A stretch of 64,000 nucleotides of DNA from GMQP-bins7 sp963776565 (GCA_963776565.1 CAVZNF010000009.1:1-64000); one strand, 5' to 3'; shown: positions 18,878 through 28,179, counted from the stretch's first letter. Made by a program: numbers and translations. The notes: generated by a model from the letters alone, not told the origin.

Positions 18878-20283
18878 GCCCGAAGCTTCTCGCGCACGAG
18901 ATCGGAGACGACACGGGGGTTGGCTTTGCCCTGCGTCTCCTTCATGACCTGTCCGACGAAGAAGCCGAGGAGGCCTTCCTTGCCGCCGCGGTAGGCGGCG
19001 ACCTGACCAGGGTTCTCCTCGAGGATTCGGTCGACGATCGGAGCCAGCTCGCCAGTGTCGGACACAGCCTCTTGCGCAACGTACGGCTCCGCCGAGAATC
19101 CGGGCTCGCCGAGCTTCGAAACCGCCTCGTCGAACGCAGCTCGCGGGATCGCGTCGCGAGCGGTGACCAGTTTCACGAGCTCGGCAGCAGGAACGGCCGC
19201 CGGATCGACACCGGCGCCGACGAGGTTGTTCGCGATCACGTTCGCCGAGGCGACGCCGTCGGCGCCCGCGGCAACGGTCTCGTCCCAGAGACGGTCGAGA
19301 CCACCAGTGACGAGCACGGTTGCGCGGTCGAGATCGAGTGCAGGCTCGATGCGGCGGATGCGAGCCGCCGGTGACTCGGGAAGCTCGGCGCGCAGAGCCT
19401 CCACGAGCTCGGTCGCAGGCTCGACCGGTACGAGGTCAGGCTCCGGGAAGTAGCGGTAGTCGTCCGCCTCCTCCTTCGAGCGCCGTGCGGTGAGAGTGCC
19501 CGTCCCTGCGTCGAAGTCGTACGTGTGTTGCTCCACCGCACCACCTTCCTCCCAGACGCCAATCTGCCGCTCGACCTCCGCCTCGATTCCACGGGCGATG
19601 AAGTTGAAGGAGTTCATGTTCTTGATCTCGGTGCGCGTGCGCAGCTCATCCGAGCCAGTCGGGCGGACGGAGACGTTGGCGTCGACGCGCAGCGTGCCCT
19701 TCTCCATTTCTGCATCGGAGATGTCCAGCTCGACGATGGTCTGCCGCAGGAGCTGGAGGAAGCGCTTGGCTTCTTCCGCGGAACGGATGTCTGGCGCGGT
19801 GACGATCTCGACCAACGGCGTTCCGCCCCGGTTGTAGTCGACGAGCGAGGAGTCCGCGCCACCGATACGGCCGGAGCGCCCGCCGACATGGACGGTTTTC
19901 GCCGCGTCCTCTTCCAGGTGCGCCCGGGCGATTCCGATCACACGGTCGCCGTTCGCAGTAGGCAGGATCATCTTGCCGTTAACGCAAGACGGTAGATCGT
20001 ACTGAGAAATCTGATAACCCTTGGGAAGGTCCGGGTAGAAGTAGTTCTTGCGCGCGAATACCGCGTGCTCGGCGATCTCGCACTCGAGCGCAAGCCCGAG
20101 CTTGATCGTCCACTCGATCGCCCGGCGATTCATCACCGGCAGCGCGCCCGGGAATCCGAGGCACACCGGGCAGGTCTGTGTGTTCTCCCCCGCTCCGAAT
20201 CCGACAGCGCAGCGACAGAACATCTTCGTGTGCGTCTTCAGCTGCACGTGGATCTCCAGTCCGATCACCGGCTCCCAGGTCAT
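18874..20283 (-). CDS. gatB: Asp/Glu-tRNA amidotransferase subunit B
   Basis: 469 aa, full length. GatB phosphorylates the carboxylate of misacylated Glu-tRNA(Gln) or Asp-tRNA(Asn) and transfers ammonia from GatA. Seen: VIGLEIHVQLKTHTKMFCRC, CPVCLGFPGALPV with zinc-type cysteines, HLEEDAAK, and VDYNRGGTPLVEIV; the C-terminal YqeY-like tail ends VSDLVREKLRA. Its start overlaps the gatA stop (ATGA). Part of gatC-gatA-gatB. Confidence 0.95.
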   Translation of the reverse strand: MTWEPVIGLEIHVQLKTHTKMFCRCAVGFGAGENTQTCPVCLGFPGALPVMNRRAIEWTIKLGLALECEIAEHAVFARKNYFYPDLPKGYQISQYDLPSCVNGKMILPTANGDRVIGIARAHLEEDAAKTVHVGGRSGRIGGADSSLVDYNRGGTPLVEIVTAPDIRSAEEAKRFLQLLRQTIVELDISDAEMEKGTLRVDANVSVRPTGSDELRTRTEIKNMNSFNFIARGIEAEVERQIGVWEEGGAVEQHTYDFDAGTGTLTARRSKEEADDYRYFPEPDLVPVEPATELVEALRAELPESPAARIRRIEPALDLDRATVLVTGGLDRLWDETVAAGADGVASANVIANNLVGAGVDPAAVPAAELVKLVTARDAIPRAAFDEAVSKLGEPGFSAEPYVAQEAVSDTGELAPIVDRILEENPGQVAAYRGGKEGLLGFFVGQVMKETQGKANPRVVSDLVREKLRA

Positions 20284-21686
20284 CGCAGCCGCTCCGGAAC
20301 CGTGTCGAATTCGATGGCCTGCTCGAGGGCATGGCCGATGCGGAAGAGGCCGTTCTCAGCGAACTGCCCTCCGATGAGCTGCAGTCCGACCGGAAGTCCC
20401 TCCGACAGCCCGCACGGGATGGAGAGACCCGGCAACCCTGCGAGACACGACGGGATCGTGAGGAGGTCGCAGGCGTACATCGCCAGCGGGTCGGCAGCGC
20501 GGTCGCCGATCGGGAATGCCACCGTCGGCGAGGTCGGCGTGACGATTGCGTCGAAGCCCGCGAGTGCCTCGCGGTGCTCCCGGATGAGGAGCGTGCGCAC
20601 CTTCTGCGCCTGGCCGTAGAACGCGTCGTAGTAGCCCGCTGCGAGCGCGTACGTGCCGAGCATGATGCGACGCTTCGGCTCGGGGCCGAAGCCTTCGTCC
20701 CGCGTCCGATCGACCATCTCGCCGTACGTCGCGCCCTCGACACGCGGCCCGAAGCGCACGCCGTCGTAGCGCGCGAGGTTCGACGACGCCTCGGCCGGCG
20801 CGACGAGGTAGTAGCACGGCATTCCGTAGCGATAGGAGAGCGGGAGGTCGCACTCCCCCACCTCGGCGCCGAGCTCGCGTGCCTGCTCGAGCGCGCTCTC
20901 GAACGCTGCGCGGACGCCCGGCTCGATCGCGTCCAGGCCGTCCACCTGTTTCGGCACCGCCAGACGCACGCCGGCCAGCGAATCGCTCTCCGGTAGCTGC
21001 ACGGCCTCGGGCAGCTCGGCCGTCGTCGAGTCGAGAGGATCGCGGCCCGCGATGATCGAGTAGAGGAGCGCGACGTCGCGCACGGTCTTCGCGACCGGCC
21101 CGATCTGGTCGAGACTCGACGCGAAGGCGACGATCCCGTAGCGCGATACGGTCCCGTATGTCGGCCGCAGGCCGACGTTCCCACACAGTGCAGAGGGCTG
21201 CTTGATCGAGCCGCCGGTGTCGGAGCCGAGGCCCCAAGGCGCGAGCCCGGCCGACACGGCAGCGGCGGTGCCTCCGCCCGATCCACCGGGGACACGCGAC
21301 GGATCCCACGGATTGCGCGACGGCCCCCAGGCCGAGTTCTCGGTCGAGGATCCCATCGCGAACTCGTCGGTGTTCGTCTTTCCGAGGACGGAGAGGCCCG
21401 CCGTCTTCACGCGCGCGGCCACGGTCGAGTCGAACACCGGCGTGTAACCGCTGAGGATCTTCGAGCCGGCCGTCGTCTCGATCCCCTTCGTCGAGATGAC
21501 GTCCTTGAGCGCGATCGGGATGCCATCGCCGTTCGGCTCGTCGCACGTGCGCAAGTAACAGTGGAGCTCGCTGTCGCGCTCCACGATCGCCGCCAGGTAC
21601 GCAGCGTGGAGCTCCGTCGGGGAAACCTCGCGTCGCTCGAGAAGGCCCATCGCGCCTTCCGCGGTGAGTCGAAGGGTGTCGATCAC
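20280..21686 (-). CDS. gatA: Asp/Glu-tRNA amidotransferase subunit A
   Basis: 468 aa amidase-signature enzyme that releases ammonia from glutamine. The Ser-cisSer-Lys triad is present: Lys in IPIALKDVISTKG, the cis-Ser in the GGSGGGTAAAVSAG loop, and the acyl serine in GSDTGGSIKQPSALCG. The channel and C-terminal parts are complete. It overlaps gatC by 4 bp upstream and gatB by 4 bp downstream. Confidence 0.95.
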   Translation of the reverse strand: MIDTLRLTAEGAMGLLERREVSPTELHAAYLAAIVERDSELHCYLRTCDEPNGDGIPIALKDVISTKGIETTAGSKILSGYTPVFDSTVAARVKTAGLSVLGKTNTDEFAMGSSTENSAWGPSRNPWDPSRVPGGSGGGTAAAVSAGLAPWGLGSDTGGSIKQPSALCGNVGLRPTYGTVSRYGIVAFASSLDQIGPVAKTVRDVALLYSIIAGRDPLDSTTAELPEAVQLPESDSLAGVRLAVPKQVDGLDAIEPGVRAAFESALEQARELGAEVGECDLPLSYRYGMPCYYLVAPAEASSNLARYDGVRFGPRVEGATYGEMVDRTRDEGFGPEPKRRIMLGTYALAAGYYDAFYGQAQKVRTLLIREHREALAGFDAIVTPTSPTVAFPIGDRAADPLAMYACDLLTIPSCLAGLPGLSIPCGLSEGLPVGLQLIGGQFAENGLFRIGHALEQAIEFDTVPERLR

Positions 21687-21970
21687 TCGCCCACCGGCGG
21701 AACACGGAAGTGGTCGCCCTCGCGATCGGGAGCGTTCGCGAAGACATCGTCGAGTGCGAGCGAGGCGCGCGGCTCGTCCTCGTCCCAGACGTTGACCAGG
21801 TCGAGCGGATGGGAGGTCGGAGGCACGTCGGCGAGATCGAGCTCGGCGACGACGCCGACCGCATCGAGGATCGCTCCGAGCTCCTCGGTGAGGCGCTCGA
21901 CCTCCTCGTCGGTCAGCGCCAACCGTGCAAGCCGCGCGACGTGAAGAACTTCCTCTCGTGAAATCGCCAT
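21683..21970 (-). CDS. gatC: Asp/Glu-tRNA amidotransferase subunit C
   Basis: 95 aa from ATG 21970. It starts MAISREEVLHVARLARLALT, the usual GatC opening, and contains TEELGAILDAVG and the ending DHFRVPPVGE. GatC wraps around the A and B subunits and stabilises them. It is the first gene of the gatCAB operon, about 70 bp after the cold-shock gene. Confidence 0.93.
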   Translation of the reverse strand: MAISREEVLHVARLARLALTDEEVERLTEELGAILDAVGVVAELDLADVPPTSHPLDLVNVWDEDEPRASLALDDVFANAPDREGDHFRVPPVGE

Positions 21971-22040
21971 CCGCGAATAGATCCTCTCAACGCGACGGGC
22001 CCCCTGTCGGGAGCCCGCCGCTACGTCGATACGAGTTCGG

Positions 22041-22247
22041 TCAGCTCGCTGCTGCCGAGACGTTCGCGGCCTGGGCACCCTTGGGACCCTGGACGACCTC
22101 GAACTCCACACGTTGGCCTTCGGTGAGGGTCTTGAAGCCGTCCATCGTGATCGCGGAGAAGTGGACGAAGACGTCGTCCCCACCCTCGCGCTCGATGAAG
22201 CCGTAGCCCTTCTCGTTCGAAAACCACTTGACGGTGCCCTGCTCCAC
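22041..22247 (-). CDS. Cold-shock domain protein (CspA family)
   Basis: 68 aa. GTG 22247 follows an AGGAGGA ribosome site. RNP1 (KGYGFIE) and RNP2-like (VFVHFSAI) motifs are present; these bind single-stranded RNA or DNA. It opens GTVKWFSNEKGYGFI and ends at normal length. Located upstream of gatCAB; a shared transcript is possible. Confidence 0.93.
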   Translation of the reverse strand: MEQGTVKWFSNEKGYGFIEREGGDDVFVHFSAITMDGFKTLTEGQRVEFEVVQGPKGAQAANVSAAAS

Positions 22248-22326
22248 TACTTGTCCTCCTACAGCGATGACGCCAGCCCACGGAGGAGCCGACGCCGGAT
22301 GTACACAACGGGCGGAACGCTAGCGC

Positions 22327-23187
22327 CTAGGAACCGCGAACCGCAACTTGCGATCGGCGTTGTTGCGCTGCTGTCAACGTGTTGCGCAGAAGCATCGCGA
22401 TGGTCATCGGGCCGACGCCACCCGGAACGGGTGTCATGAGACCTGCCACGTCGAAGACCGCCGGATCGACGTCGCCGACGAGTTTCCCGTCGGCATTGCG
22501 ATTCATCGCGACGTCGATGACGACGGCGCCCGGCTTCACCATGTCCGGAGTCACGAGCCCGGCGCGGCCGACTGCGGCGACGAGGATGTCGGCGCGCCGC
22601 GTATGGGCGGCGAGATCCACCGTTCGGGAGTGACAGATCGTGACGGTCGCATGCTCTGCGAGCAGCAGCATCGCCATCGGCTTACCGACGATCTCGCTGC
22701 GGCCGATGACGACGGCCTCCTTGCCCTTCAGCTCGACGCCGTGCTCCGCGAGCATCACCATCACTCCCGAGGGCGTCGCCGGGACGAGGTGCGGCTCCCC
22801 GAGATAGAGAAGTCCCGCGTTGATGACATGAAATCCGTCGACGTCCTTCTCCGGATCGACGGCGCGCAGCACTTTCGGCTCGTCCATGTGCTCCGGAAGC
22901 GGAAGCTGCACGAGGATGCCGTCGACCGCGCCGTCAGCGTTTAGCTCGTCGATGAGATCGAGGATCTCGCTCTCGGCCGTATCCGCGGGGAAGCGGTGGT
23001 CGCGCGACTCGATCCCGGCCTCATGCGACGCCTTGTGCTTGGAGCCGACGTAGACGTGTGACGCGGGATCGTCTCCGACGAGGATCGTCGCAAGGCACAC
23101 GGGCTCGCCATAGGCACGCACGTCCTCCGCAACCTGCGCGCGAACCTTCTCCGCGAGCGCTTTTCCGTCGATCCTGACCGCCGTCAT
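22327..23187 (-). CDS. folD: Methylenetetrahydrofolate dehydrogenase/cyclohydrolase
   Basis: 286 aa, starting at ATG 23187 (MTAVRIDGKALAEKVRAQV). Interconverts methylene-, methenyl- and 10-formyl-THF. Seen: YVGSKHKASHEAGI with the catalytic lysine, GILVQLPLPEH, DVDGFHVINAG, VVIGRSEIVGKPMAMLL and TPVPGGVGPMTIAML. The frame is intact. It reads in the same direction as the cold-shock gene. Confidence 0.95.
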   Translation of the reverse strand: MTAVRIDGKALAEKVRAQVAEDVRAYGEPVCLATILVGDDPASHVYVGSKHKASHEAGIESRDHRFPADTAESEILDLIDELNADGAVDGILVQLPLPEHMDEPKVLRAVDPEKDVDGFHVINAGLLYLGEPHLVPATPSGVMVMLAEHGVELKGKEAVVIGRSEIVGKPMAMLLLAEHATVTICHSRTVDLAAHTRRADILVAAVGRAGLVTPDMVKPGAVVIDVAMNRNADGKLVGDVDPAVFDVAGLMTPVPGGVGPMTIAMLLRNTLTAAQQRRSQVAVRGS

Positions 23188-23268
23188 CGCGCGTACCCTA
23201 GCCAGGCGAAAGGCCGCCGGATGTCCCTGACTTCCGCCGATCGCGGCTCGGAGCCGCCTCTGCCCCAC

Positions 23269-23835
23269 TCAGCGCGCGAGACCGCTCCGCAGGAGCTTGA
23301 ACCTGAGCGCGCTCAGCTTGGCTGCCTGGCTCTTGGCGAGCTTGGCCTGAACGCTGGCGACCTGCGTCGTCGCAGCGACCCTCGATCCCTGCGTGGTTGC
23401 AGCTACGCCGATCTGAGCAGTCGCCGCAACCCCGGACCGCTGCGCCGTCGAGGCCGTGCCGACGGACTGTGGGAGTGCGGCGTGGCCAGCGGGTGCGAGA
23501 ATCGCAGCGCTCGTCACGGCGATCGCGATCGCACCCTTGAGGCCGTGAGCCTCGACGTCCGGATCGTCGAACAGACCGGCGACGCCGTCGCCGTCGAGGG
23601 TGAGCGCCACATCGTCACCGCTCGAAAGTCGGAGGATCTCCTCAAGGTCGGACGCAGACAGATCGATGGCCAGGCGCGTCGTCTCCTCGTCCTCGCGCCC
23701 GATCTCGAACCAGAGCTCGGCTTTCTCGTCCTCGGCGAGCGCTGCCTCGAGCACGCTGCGCGCGACGATCGTCGTCAGCACGTCATCGTCGAGCCGGCGG
23801 TCGGTGAAGGTTGCCGTTGTCGTGAGCTGCTGCAT
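23269..23835 (-). CDS. Unknown protein with membrane helix and VAATxQ repeats
   Basis: 188 aa. An acidic folded N-terminal part (about residues 1-90, rich in Asp/Glu, predicted mixed alpha/beta) is followed by one hydrophobic helix (GAIAIAVTSAAILAPAG). A low-complexity segment then carries repeats of the type VAATxQ (GVAATAQI, GVAATTQG, RVAATTQV), and the tail is basic. This looks like a single-pass protein with a repetitive outer segment. No family is recognised. Confidence 0.55.
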   Translation of the reverse strand: MQQLTTTATFTDRRLDDDVLTTIVARSVLEAALAEDEKAELWFEIGREDEETTRLAIDLSASDLEEILRLSSGDDVALTLDGDGVAGLFDDPDVEAHGLKGAIAIAVTSAAILAPAGHAALPQSVGTASTAQRSGVAATAQIGVAATTQGSRVAATTQVASVQAKLAKSQAAKLSALRFKLLRSGLAR

Positions 23836-23896
23836 GGCTGCTCCTTCGGTCGTTGCCTACAAGACGGCGCGCCCGTGCCGCATCTTCCCTCAGGAG

Positions 23897-24601
23897 CTAG
23901 TCGCGAGTGCGCGCGACGTCGCCGATGATCGCGGCGAGCTCTTGCGGGCGCGACCACATCGGCCAGTGGCTCGTCGGCAGATCGACATAGGTCACGTCCC
24001 GGAGTTCCGCCAGGCCGGCGAGAAACGCGTAGCCCTCTTTCAGAGCTTCCTTGTACTGCTCGGAGGTGAACCCCGTGCACACAACCGTGCTCGGCACATC
24101 GAGCCGCGCGTCGTTCGTAAACACGTGCGCGTCTCGCACTGCGGAGCCGGGCTGCGGAACGGCCCGCCGCCTGAAGGTCTCGAGCTGCTCCTCGCTGAGC
24201 CCGTCGAGGTTCTCGTTCGCCGCAAGCTCCTCGGGCGAGGGCAATGGCAGGTCAGCTCCGTCGAAGTCGGGGTCGAGCGCGCCCTTCGCCGGGCCGGTGT
24301 CGACGTAGACCATCGCCGCTATCTGCTCGGGGATGCGGTCGGTGACCGCGTAGCCGGGGGCGCCGGCACCACTGTGCACGGCGAGCACGACCGGAGGCCC
24401 CGCTGCCGACACGGCATCGCAGATCGCATCGACGTGGTCGGCGAGAGTGATCGAGGATCGGTCTGCGTCGGCCGACTCGAGGCCCGGCAGCGTCACGGCC
24501 GTTACATCGTGTCCGTCGCCCTGCAGGGTGCCCGCGACCTCGTCCCACGCCCACGCGCCGAGCCAGAAGCCGGGGACGAGAACGATCGGTGCGCTGGCCA
24601 C
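23897..24601 (-). CDS. Alpha/beta hydrolase
   Basis: 234 aa. It begins with PIVLVPGFWLGAWAWDEVA, the usual HG-like oxyanion opening. The nucleophile elbow is AVHSGAGAPG (Ser in HSGAG), an acid is near YVDTG, and the likely catalytic His is in DLPTSHWPMWSRPQEL. This arrangement matches esterase/salicylate-esterase-like hydrolases. Substrate unknown. The start lies 30 bp from tRNA-Cys on the same strand. Confidence 0.85.
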   Translation of the reverse strand: MASAPIVLVPGFWLGAWAWDEVAGTLQGDGHDVTAVTLPGLESADADRSSITLADHVDAICDAVSAAGPPVVLAVHSGAGAPGYAVTDRIPEQIAAMVYVDTGPAKGALDPDFDGADLPLPSPEELAANENLDGLSEEQLETFRRRAVPQPGSAVRDAHVFTNDARLDVPSTVVCTGFTSEQYKEALKEGYAFLAGLAELRDVTYVDLPTSHWPMWSRPQELAAIIGDVARTRD

Positions 24602-24631
24602 TCCTCGACCCTAGACGATTGCCGTCACGAG

Positions 24632-24702
24632 AGGCGCCGAGCGGACTCGAACCGCTGTACGAGGCTTTGCAGGCCTCTGCCTAACCACTCGGCCACGGCG
24701 CC
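24632..24702 (-). tRNA. tRNA-Cys (GCA)
   Basis: 71 nt on the minus strand. The acceptor stem GGCGCCG pairs with CGGCGCC. The anticodon loop shows CTGCAAA with anticodon GCA, and the T-loop is GGTTCGAGTCC. All arms fold. The CCA end is not encoded. Confidence 0.95.
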
Positions 24703-24748
24703 GGGACGGGTCATCGTAGCCGTCCTCCTGGAGACCTAAGGTGGAGCG

Positions 24749-24904
24749 GTGAGCGCAGAGTCGGTGCGGGTGATCGTCGAGATCTGTATGCGTTGTGGCG
24801 CGCACATGGAGTGGCGGCACGGCACGTTCCAGTGCCCGCGCTGCCGGTTCAAAGTCGGCTGCTGTGAAGGCGAGACGGGCGACTGCCGACCCGGCGGCGC
24901 GTAA
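24749..24904 (+). CDS. Small zinc-ribbon protein
   Basis: 51 aa, GTG 24749 to TAA 24902-24904. Two CxxC-type pairs are visible (CMRCGAH and CPRCRFKVGCC), so one zinc site is likely. It sits 10 bp before the methyltransferase gene in the same direction. No specific role is known. Confidence 0.55.
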   Translation: MSAESVRVIVEICMRCGAHMEWRHGTFQCPRCRFKVGCCEGETGDCRPGGA

Positions 24905-24914
24905 CCTCGCCCGC

Positions 24915-25604
24915 GTGAGCGAGCGGTACACCGAAACCGCGATCCACTTCGAAATCGAGGAGCTTCCCACGCTCCTCACACGCTGGCTGCCGGCTGGGCC
25001 ACTCGTGCTCGCCGACCTCGGCTGCGGTGACGGCCCTCTCTTCGCCGCACTCTCTCGCGAGGGGCTCATCGCGTCGTCGCGTCCCGTGTACGCGGTCGAC
25101 CTCGAGGCCGCGCGGCTCGCAAGAGTCTCGGACAGTTTCCCGTGGATCCACACGCTCGTCGCATCGGCCGACGCGGTGCCGGACATCCCCGACGCCGAGC
25201 TGGACGCCGTGATCTCGACGATGGTCATGGAGCACGTTCCGGACGAGCACGCCTATCTCGCAGAGATCCAGCGGATGCTCCGGCCGGGAGGACGCGCGTA
25301 TGTGACGACCGTGTTCAAGAAGCCGTGGGCGTGGTACTTCCGCAAGCGCGACGGCGAGTCGGTGCTCGACACATCGCATCTGCGCGAGTACACGGATCTC
25401 GACCAGGTGCGCGAGCTCGTCGCGAGCGCCGGACTGCGGATCCTCGCGCTCGAACGAACCCGGATGTGGTTTCCGGTCCTCGATCCGGTGCTGTTCCGTG
25501 TCGGTCACAGCCTGCGATCGCGCCCGAAGCTCCTGCGTGGGCTCCGCGCAGCCAAGGTGCCGATTCCGGGGTATTACGTGCTCGAGCTCGTCGTCGAGCG
25601 CTGA
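24915..25604 (+). CDS. SAM-dependent methyltransferase (class I)
   Basis: 229 aa from GTG 24915. Motif I is VLADLGCGDGPLF, the acidic motif II is VYAVDLEAARL, and the post-motif is LDAVISTMVMEHVPDE, with RMLRPGGRAYVTTVF after it. This is the UbiE/COQ5-like fold for small-molecule methylation. The hydrophobic C-terminus may contact membrane. A zinc-ribbon gene precedes it by 10 bp. Confidence 0.85.
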   Translation: MSERYTETAIHFEIEELPTLLTRWLPAGPLVLADLGCGDGPLFAALSREGLIASSRPVYAVDLEAARLARVSDSFPWIHTLVASADAVPDIPDAELDAVISTMVMEHVPDEHAYLAEIQRMLRPGGRAYVTTVFKKPWAWYFRKRDGESVLDTSHLREYTDLDQVRELVASAGLRILALERTRMWFPVLDPVLFRVGHSLRSRPKLLRGLRAAKVPIPGYYVLELVVER

Positions 25605-25629
25605 AGCTCCGCTGCTAGCGTCCTCCGCC

Positions 25630-26826
25630 GTGGCGACCACGTCGACCCTCGTCCAGGAGAAGCTCGACCAGGCAGTGGAGATCCTGCGCGAGCAGGAAAT
25701 CGACCTCTGGCTGACGTTCGTCCGCGAGACGATGCTCACCAGCGACCCTTGCCTCGACCTGATCGCCGGCGTGTACAGCGCCTGGACGGGCGCGTTCATG
25801 GTCTCCGCGACGGGTGAGCGGATCGCGATCGTCGGTCGTTTCGACGCGCCGAGCGTCGAGCAGGTCGGCGGCTACGAGGTGATCGGCTACGACGAGAGCA
25901 TCAAACCGGCGCTCCTCGCGGCCGTCGAGCGCCTCGACCCGCGCTCGATCGCGCTCAACTACTCGACCAGCGACCCGGCCGCCGACGGGCTGACGCACGG
26001 GCTCTGGCTCGAGTTGCAGGAGACCTTCGCAGACACGCCGTTCGCGCAGCGATTCCGCTCCTCGGAGAAGCTCGTCAACGCATTGCGCGGCCGCAAGTCG
26101 GCAGCCGAGGTCGAGCGCATCCAAGCGGCGGTGCGAGAGACGGAGGAGATCTTCGATTCCGTCGGACGCGCCCTGCGCGCCGGTCTCAGCGAGCTGGAGA
26201 TCGCAGCGCTGATGCACGACGAGGTCGCGCGGCGCGCCCTCGGCTACGCGTGGGGGCGCGACCATTGCCCCGCCGTCAACGCAGGGCCGGAGAAAGAGGT
26301 CGGTCACGCGCCGCCGGGCGAACTCCGTACGCGCCGCGGCGAGCTCCTGCACATCGACTTCGGCGTGTCGCGCGACAGCTATGCGAGCGACCTCCAGCGT
26401 GTCTGGTACTTCCTCGACGAGGGCGAGACGGCTCCTCCGGACGACGTCATCCGCGCGTGGCACGCCCTCTGGGCTTCGGTCGATGCCGGGGCCGCAGCGC
26501 TCATGTCCGGCGCCGCCGGCTGGGAGGTCGACGCCGCCGCGCGCGAGAGCCTCGTCGCCGCCGGCTACTCCGAGCCGATGCACGCGCTCGGTCATCAGCT
26601 CGGTCGCTCGGCGCACGACGGCGGAACAACGCTGGCGCCGCGCTGGGATCGCTACGGCTCGGCGCCGTTCGGCCGCGTCGAGGCGGGGAACGTGTTCACG
26701 CTCGAGTACGGAACGGCCGTTCCCGGCCGCGGCTACATCGGGCTGGAGGAGGATGTGCTCGTCACCGACGACGGCATCGAGTGGCTTTCGACGCCGCAGC
26801 GCGAGCTCTGGCTCGTGACGAGCTAG
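25630..26826 (+). CDS. M24 family metallopeptidase (Xaa-Pro type)
   Basis: 398 aa from GTG 25630. The N-terminal creatinase-like domain (to about residue 150) precedes the pita-bread catalytic domain. The five metal ligands can be matched: Asp in LHIDFGVS, Asp in YASDLQRVW, His in LGHQLGRSAHDGG, Glu in FTLEYGTAV, and Glu in GLEEDVLV. It probably binds two manganese or cobalt ions. Substrate is unproven; aminopeptidase P is the closest description. A terminator hairpin follows. Confidence 0.88.
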   Translation: MATTSTLVQEKLDQAVEILREQEIDLWLTFVRETMLTSDPCLDLIAGVYSAWTGAFMVSATGERIAIVGRFDAPSVEQVGGYEVIGYDESIKPALLAAVERLDPRSIALNYSTSDPAADGLTHGLWLELQETFADTPFAQRFRSSEKLVNALRGRKSAAEVERIQAAVRETEEIFDSVGRALRAGLSELEIAALMHDEVARRALGYAWGRDHCPAVNAGPEKEVGHAPPGELRTRRGELLHIDFGVSRDSYASDLQRVWYFLDEGETAPPDDVIRAWHALWASVDAGAAALMSGAAGWEVDAAARESLVAAGYSEPMHALGHQLGRSAHDGGTTLAPRWDRYGSAPFGRVEAGNVFTLEYGTAVPGRGYIGLEEDVLVTDDGIEWLSTPQRELWLVTS

Positions 26827-26840
26827 GCGCCTGACCGAGA

Positions 26841-26872
26841 AGTTGGGGCCGGGCGAATGCCCGACCCCAACT
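26841..26872. terminator. Rho-independent-type hairpin between convergent genes
   Basis: Fourteen-base arms AGTTGGGGCCGGGC and GCCCGACCCCAACT with a GAAT loop and a single mismatch. It lies between the convergent M24 peptidase and ABM-like gene and can serve both strands. No long U-tract is seen. Confidence 0.75.
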
Positions 26873-26880
26873 GGAATGTT

Positions 26881-27183
26881 CTAGGCGTGAGCGGCGGCTT
26901 TCGTGCTGACGCCGAGCGTCGTCGAGAAGAGAATCTCCCCGATCTTCGTCTCGGTCAGCTCGAAGTCGTCCCCGAGGTTCTCGGCGACCCACTCGGATGC
27001 CGCGGTGTTCGCCGCCCCAGCCTGCTCGGCGGTCTCCCACGCGCTGAACGAGACGATCTCGTCGCCGCTCGAGATGACCGAATACGCCTTGAATCCTGGC
27101 TGCGACTGGAAGATCGGCAGAAGACCCTCTTCGGCCTTCTGTGCGAGCTCCTGTACGTCACCCGTGTACGTGTACCTCGCCAT
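26881..27183 (-). CDS. Small ABM-like protein
   Basis: 100 aa from ATG 27183. MARYTYTGDVQELAQKAEEG then GFKAYSVISSGDEIVSFSAW matches a dimeric alpha/beta barrel (antibiotic-biosynthesis-monooxygenase-like). The tail is Ala-rich. No cofactor residues are visible. Confidence 0.6.
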   Translation of the reverse strand: MARYTYTGDVQELAQKAEEGLLPIFQSQPGFKAYSVISSGDEIVSFSAWETAEQAGAANTAASEWVAENLGDDFELTETKIGEILFSTTLGVSTKAAAHA

Positions 27184-27318
27184 GCGTCCGTGCATTCGGA
27201 CTCCGTTTCCGGCCGCCCTCACCTCGCGGCCCACCCGCGAGCGCGTGGCGGCCCAGGCCGCAACCCTTACACATCCCGTGCCCGAGATGCGTCGCGGCGG
27301 GCCATCGCTCCCGAATGG

Positions 27319-27621
27319 TTACCTCGGGGTCGCCGAACGGCGACGATCGCGCGCCATTGCCTTCGGCCGGAACGTGTAGGCGTTGAGCGCGCCAAGGCCA
27401 ATGCAATAGAACACGATCACGATGCCGAGCTCGTCGGATGTGTTGCGCGACACCACACCGCGGACCTCGAGCCCCGCCAGGGCGAATGCCCCGCCGACGA
27501 CGGCGAACGCCCACCCGATCGCAGCTCCGACGAGGATGCGCTTCCAGTGTTGACGAACCGCTGATCGCAGACGCATAGCCGCAAGAATCGGCCACAGCCA
27601 GATCGCGTCCTTCTCCCGCAT
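27319..27621 (-). CDS. Two-helix membrane protein
   Basis: 100 aa from ATG 27621. Two hydrophobic helices (LVGAAIGWAFAVVGGAFALA and IVIVFYCIGLGALNAYTF) are followed by a very basic tail. No family is seen. Confidence 0.5.
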   Translation of the reverse strand: MREKDAIWLWPILAAMRLRSAVRQHWKRILVGAAIGWAFAVVGGAFALAGLEVRGVVSRNTSDELGIVIVFYCIGLGALNAYTFRPKAMARDRRRSATPR

Positions 27622-27720
27622 GAGAGCCCCCTCTCCACCGTGAAACGTACCACTCGGCACCTCAACGACTCGGCGCCTCGGCTCCAAAGAGGTCGGTGCG
27701 CAATGCGATGATTTGCAGCC

Positions 27721-28179
27721 TTGAAAGCCATCGGGATCTTCGTGCTGCTCCTTCTGATCGGGCTCGGCGTGGGCACGTTTCTGCTGACACGAGAGCCGAG
27801 TCGGGAGCTCGACGCACAGGGTCGTACCTGGGTCGCGGATTTCTCGACGTGGCACAACGAGATTTCGCGACCGCTGGGTCGCGCGGTCGCCACGACCGGC
27901 GGATCGCGCGAGGAGGGGTTGAGTGCCCAGCAGGTCAAGCTCCTCAGCGCGTGTACACAGTCGCTCGAGCAGCTCGGGTCGCAGCCCGGCATCCTCGACG
28001 CAGTCGCCGAGGACGCGAACGCCGCCTGTGGTGAGATCGAGTTCGCGCTCTCGGTAAACGCGAAGTACGGCAGTTCCGGACGCGCCACGACGTGGGACCA
28101 CCTCCGCCGAGCAGAGAGCTTGCTCGCCGTCGCAAAGACCAATCTTCGGGAGGTCGACAGGTTGGCTTCCCATTCCTAG
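27721..28179 (+). CDS. Single-pass membrane or exported protein, unknown
   Basis: 152 aa from TTG 27721. An N-terminal helix (IFVLLLLIGLGVGTFLL) may be a signal anchor. The remaining roughly 125 residues are helical with two cysteines (SACTQS and NAACGE) that could form a disulfide. No family recognised. Confidence 0.5.
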   Translation: MKAIGIFVLLLLIGLGVGTFLLTREPSRELDAQGRTWVADFSTWHNEISRPLGRAVATTGGSREEGLSAQQVKLLSACTQSLEQLGSQPGILDAVAEDANAACGEIEFALSVNAKYGSSGRATTWDHLRRAESLLAVAKTNLREVDRLASHS

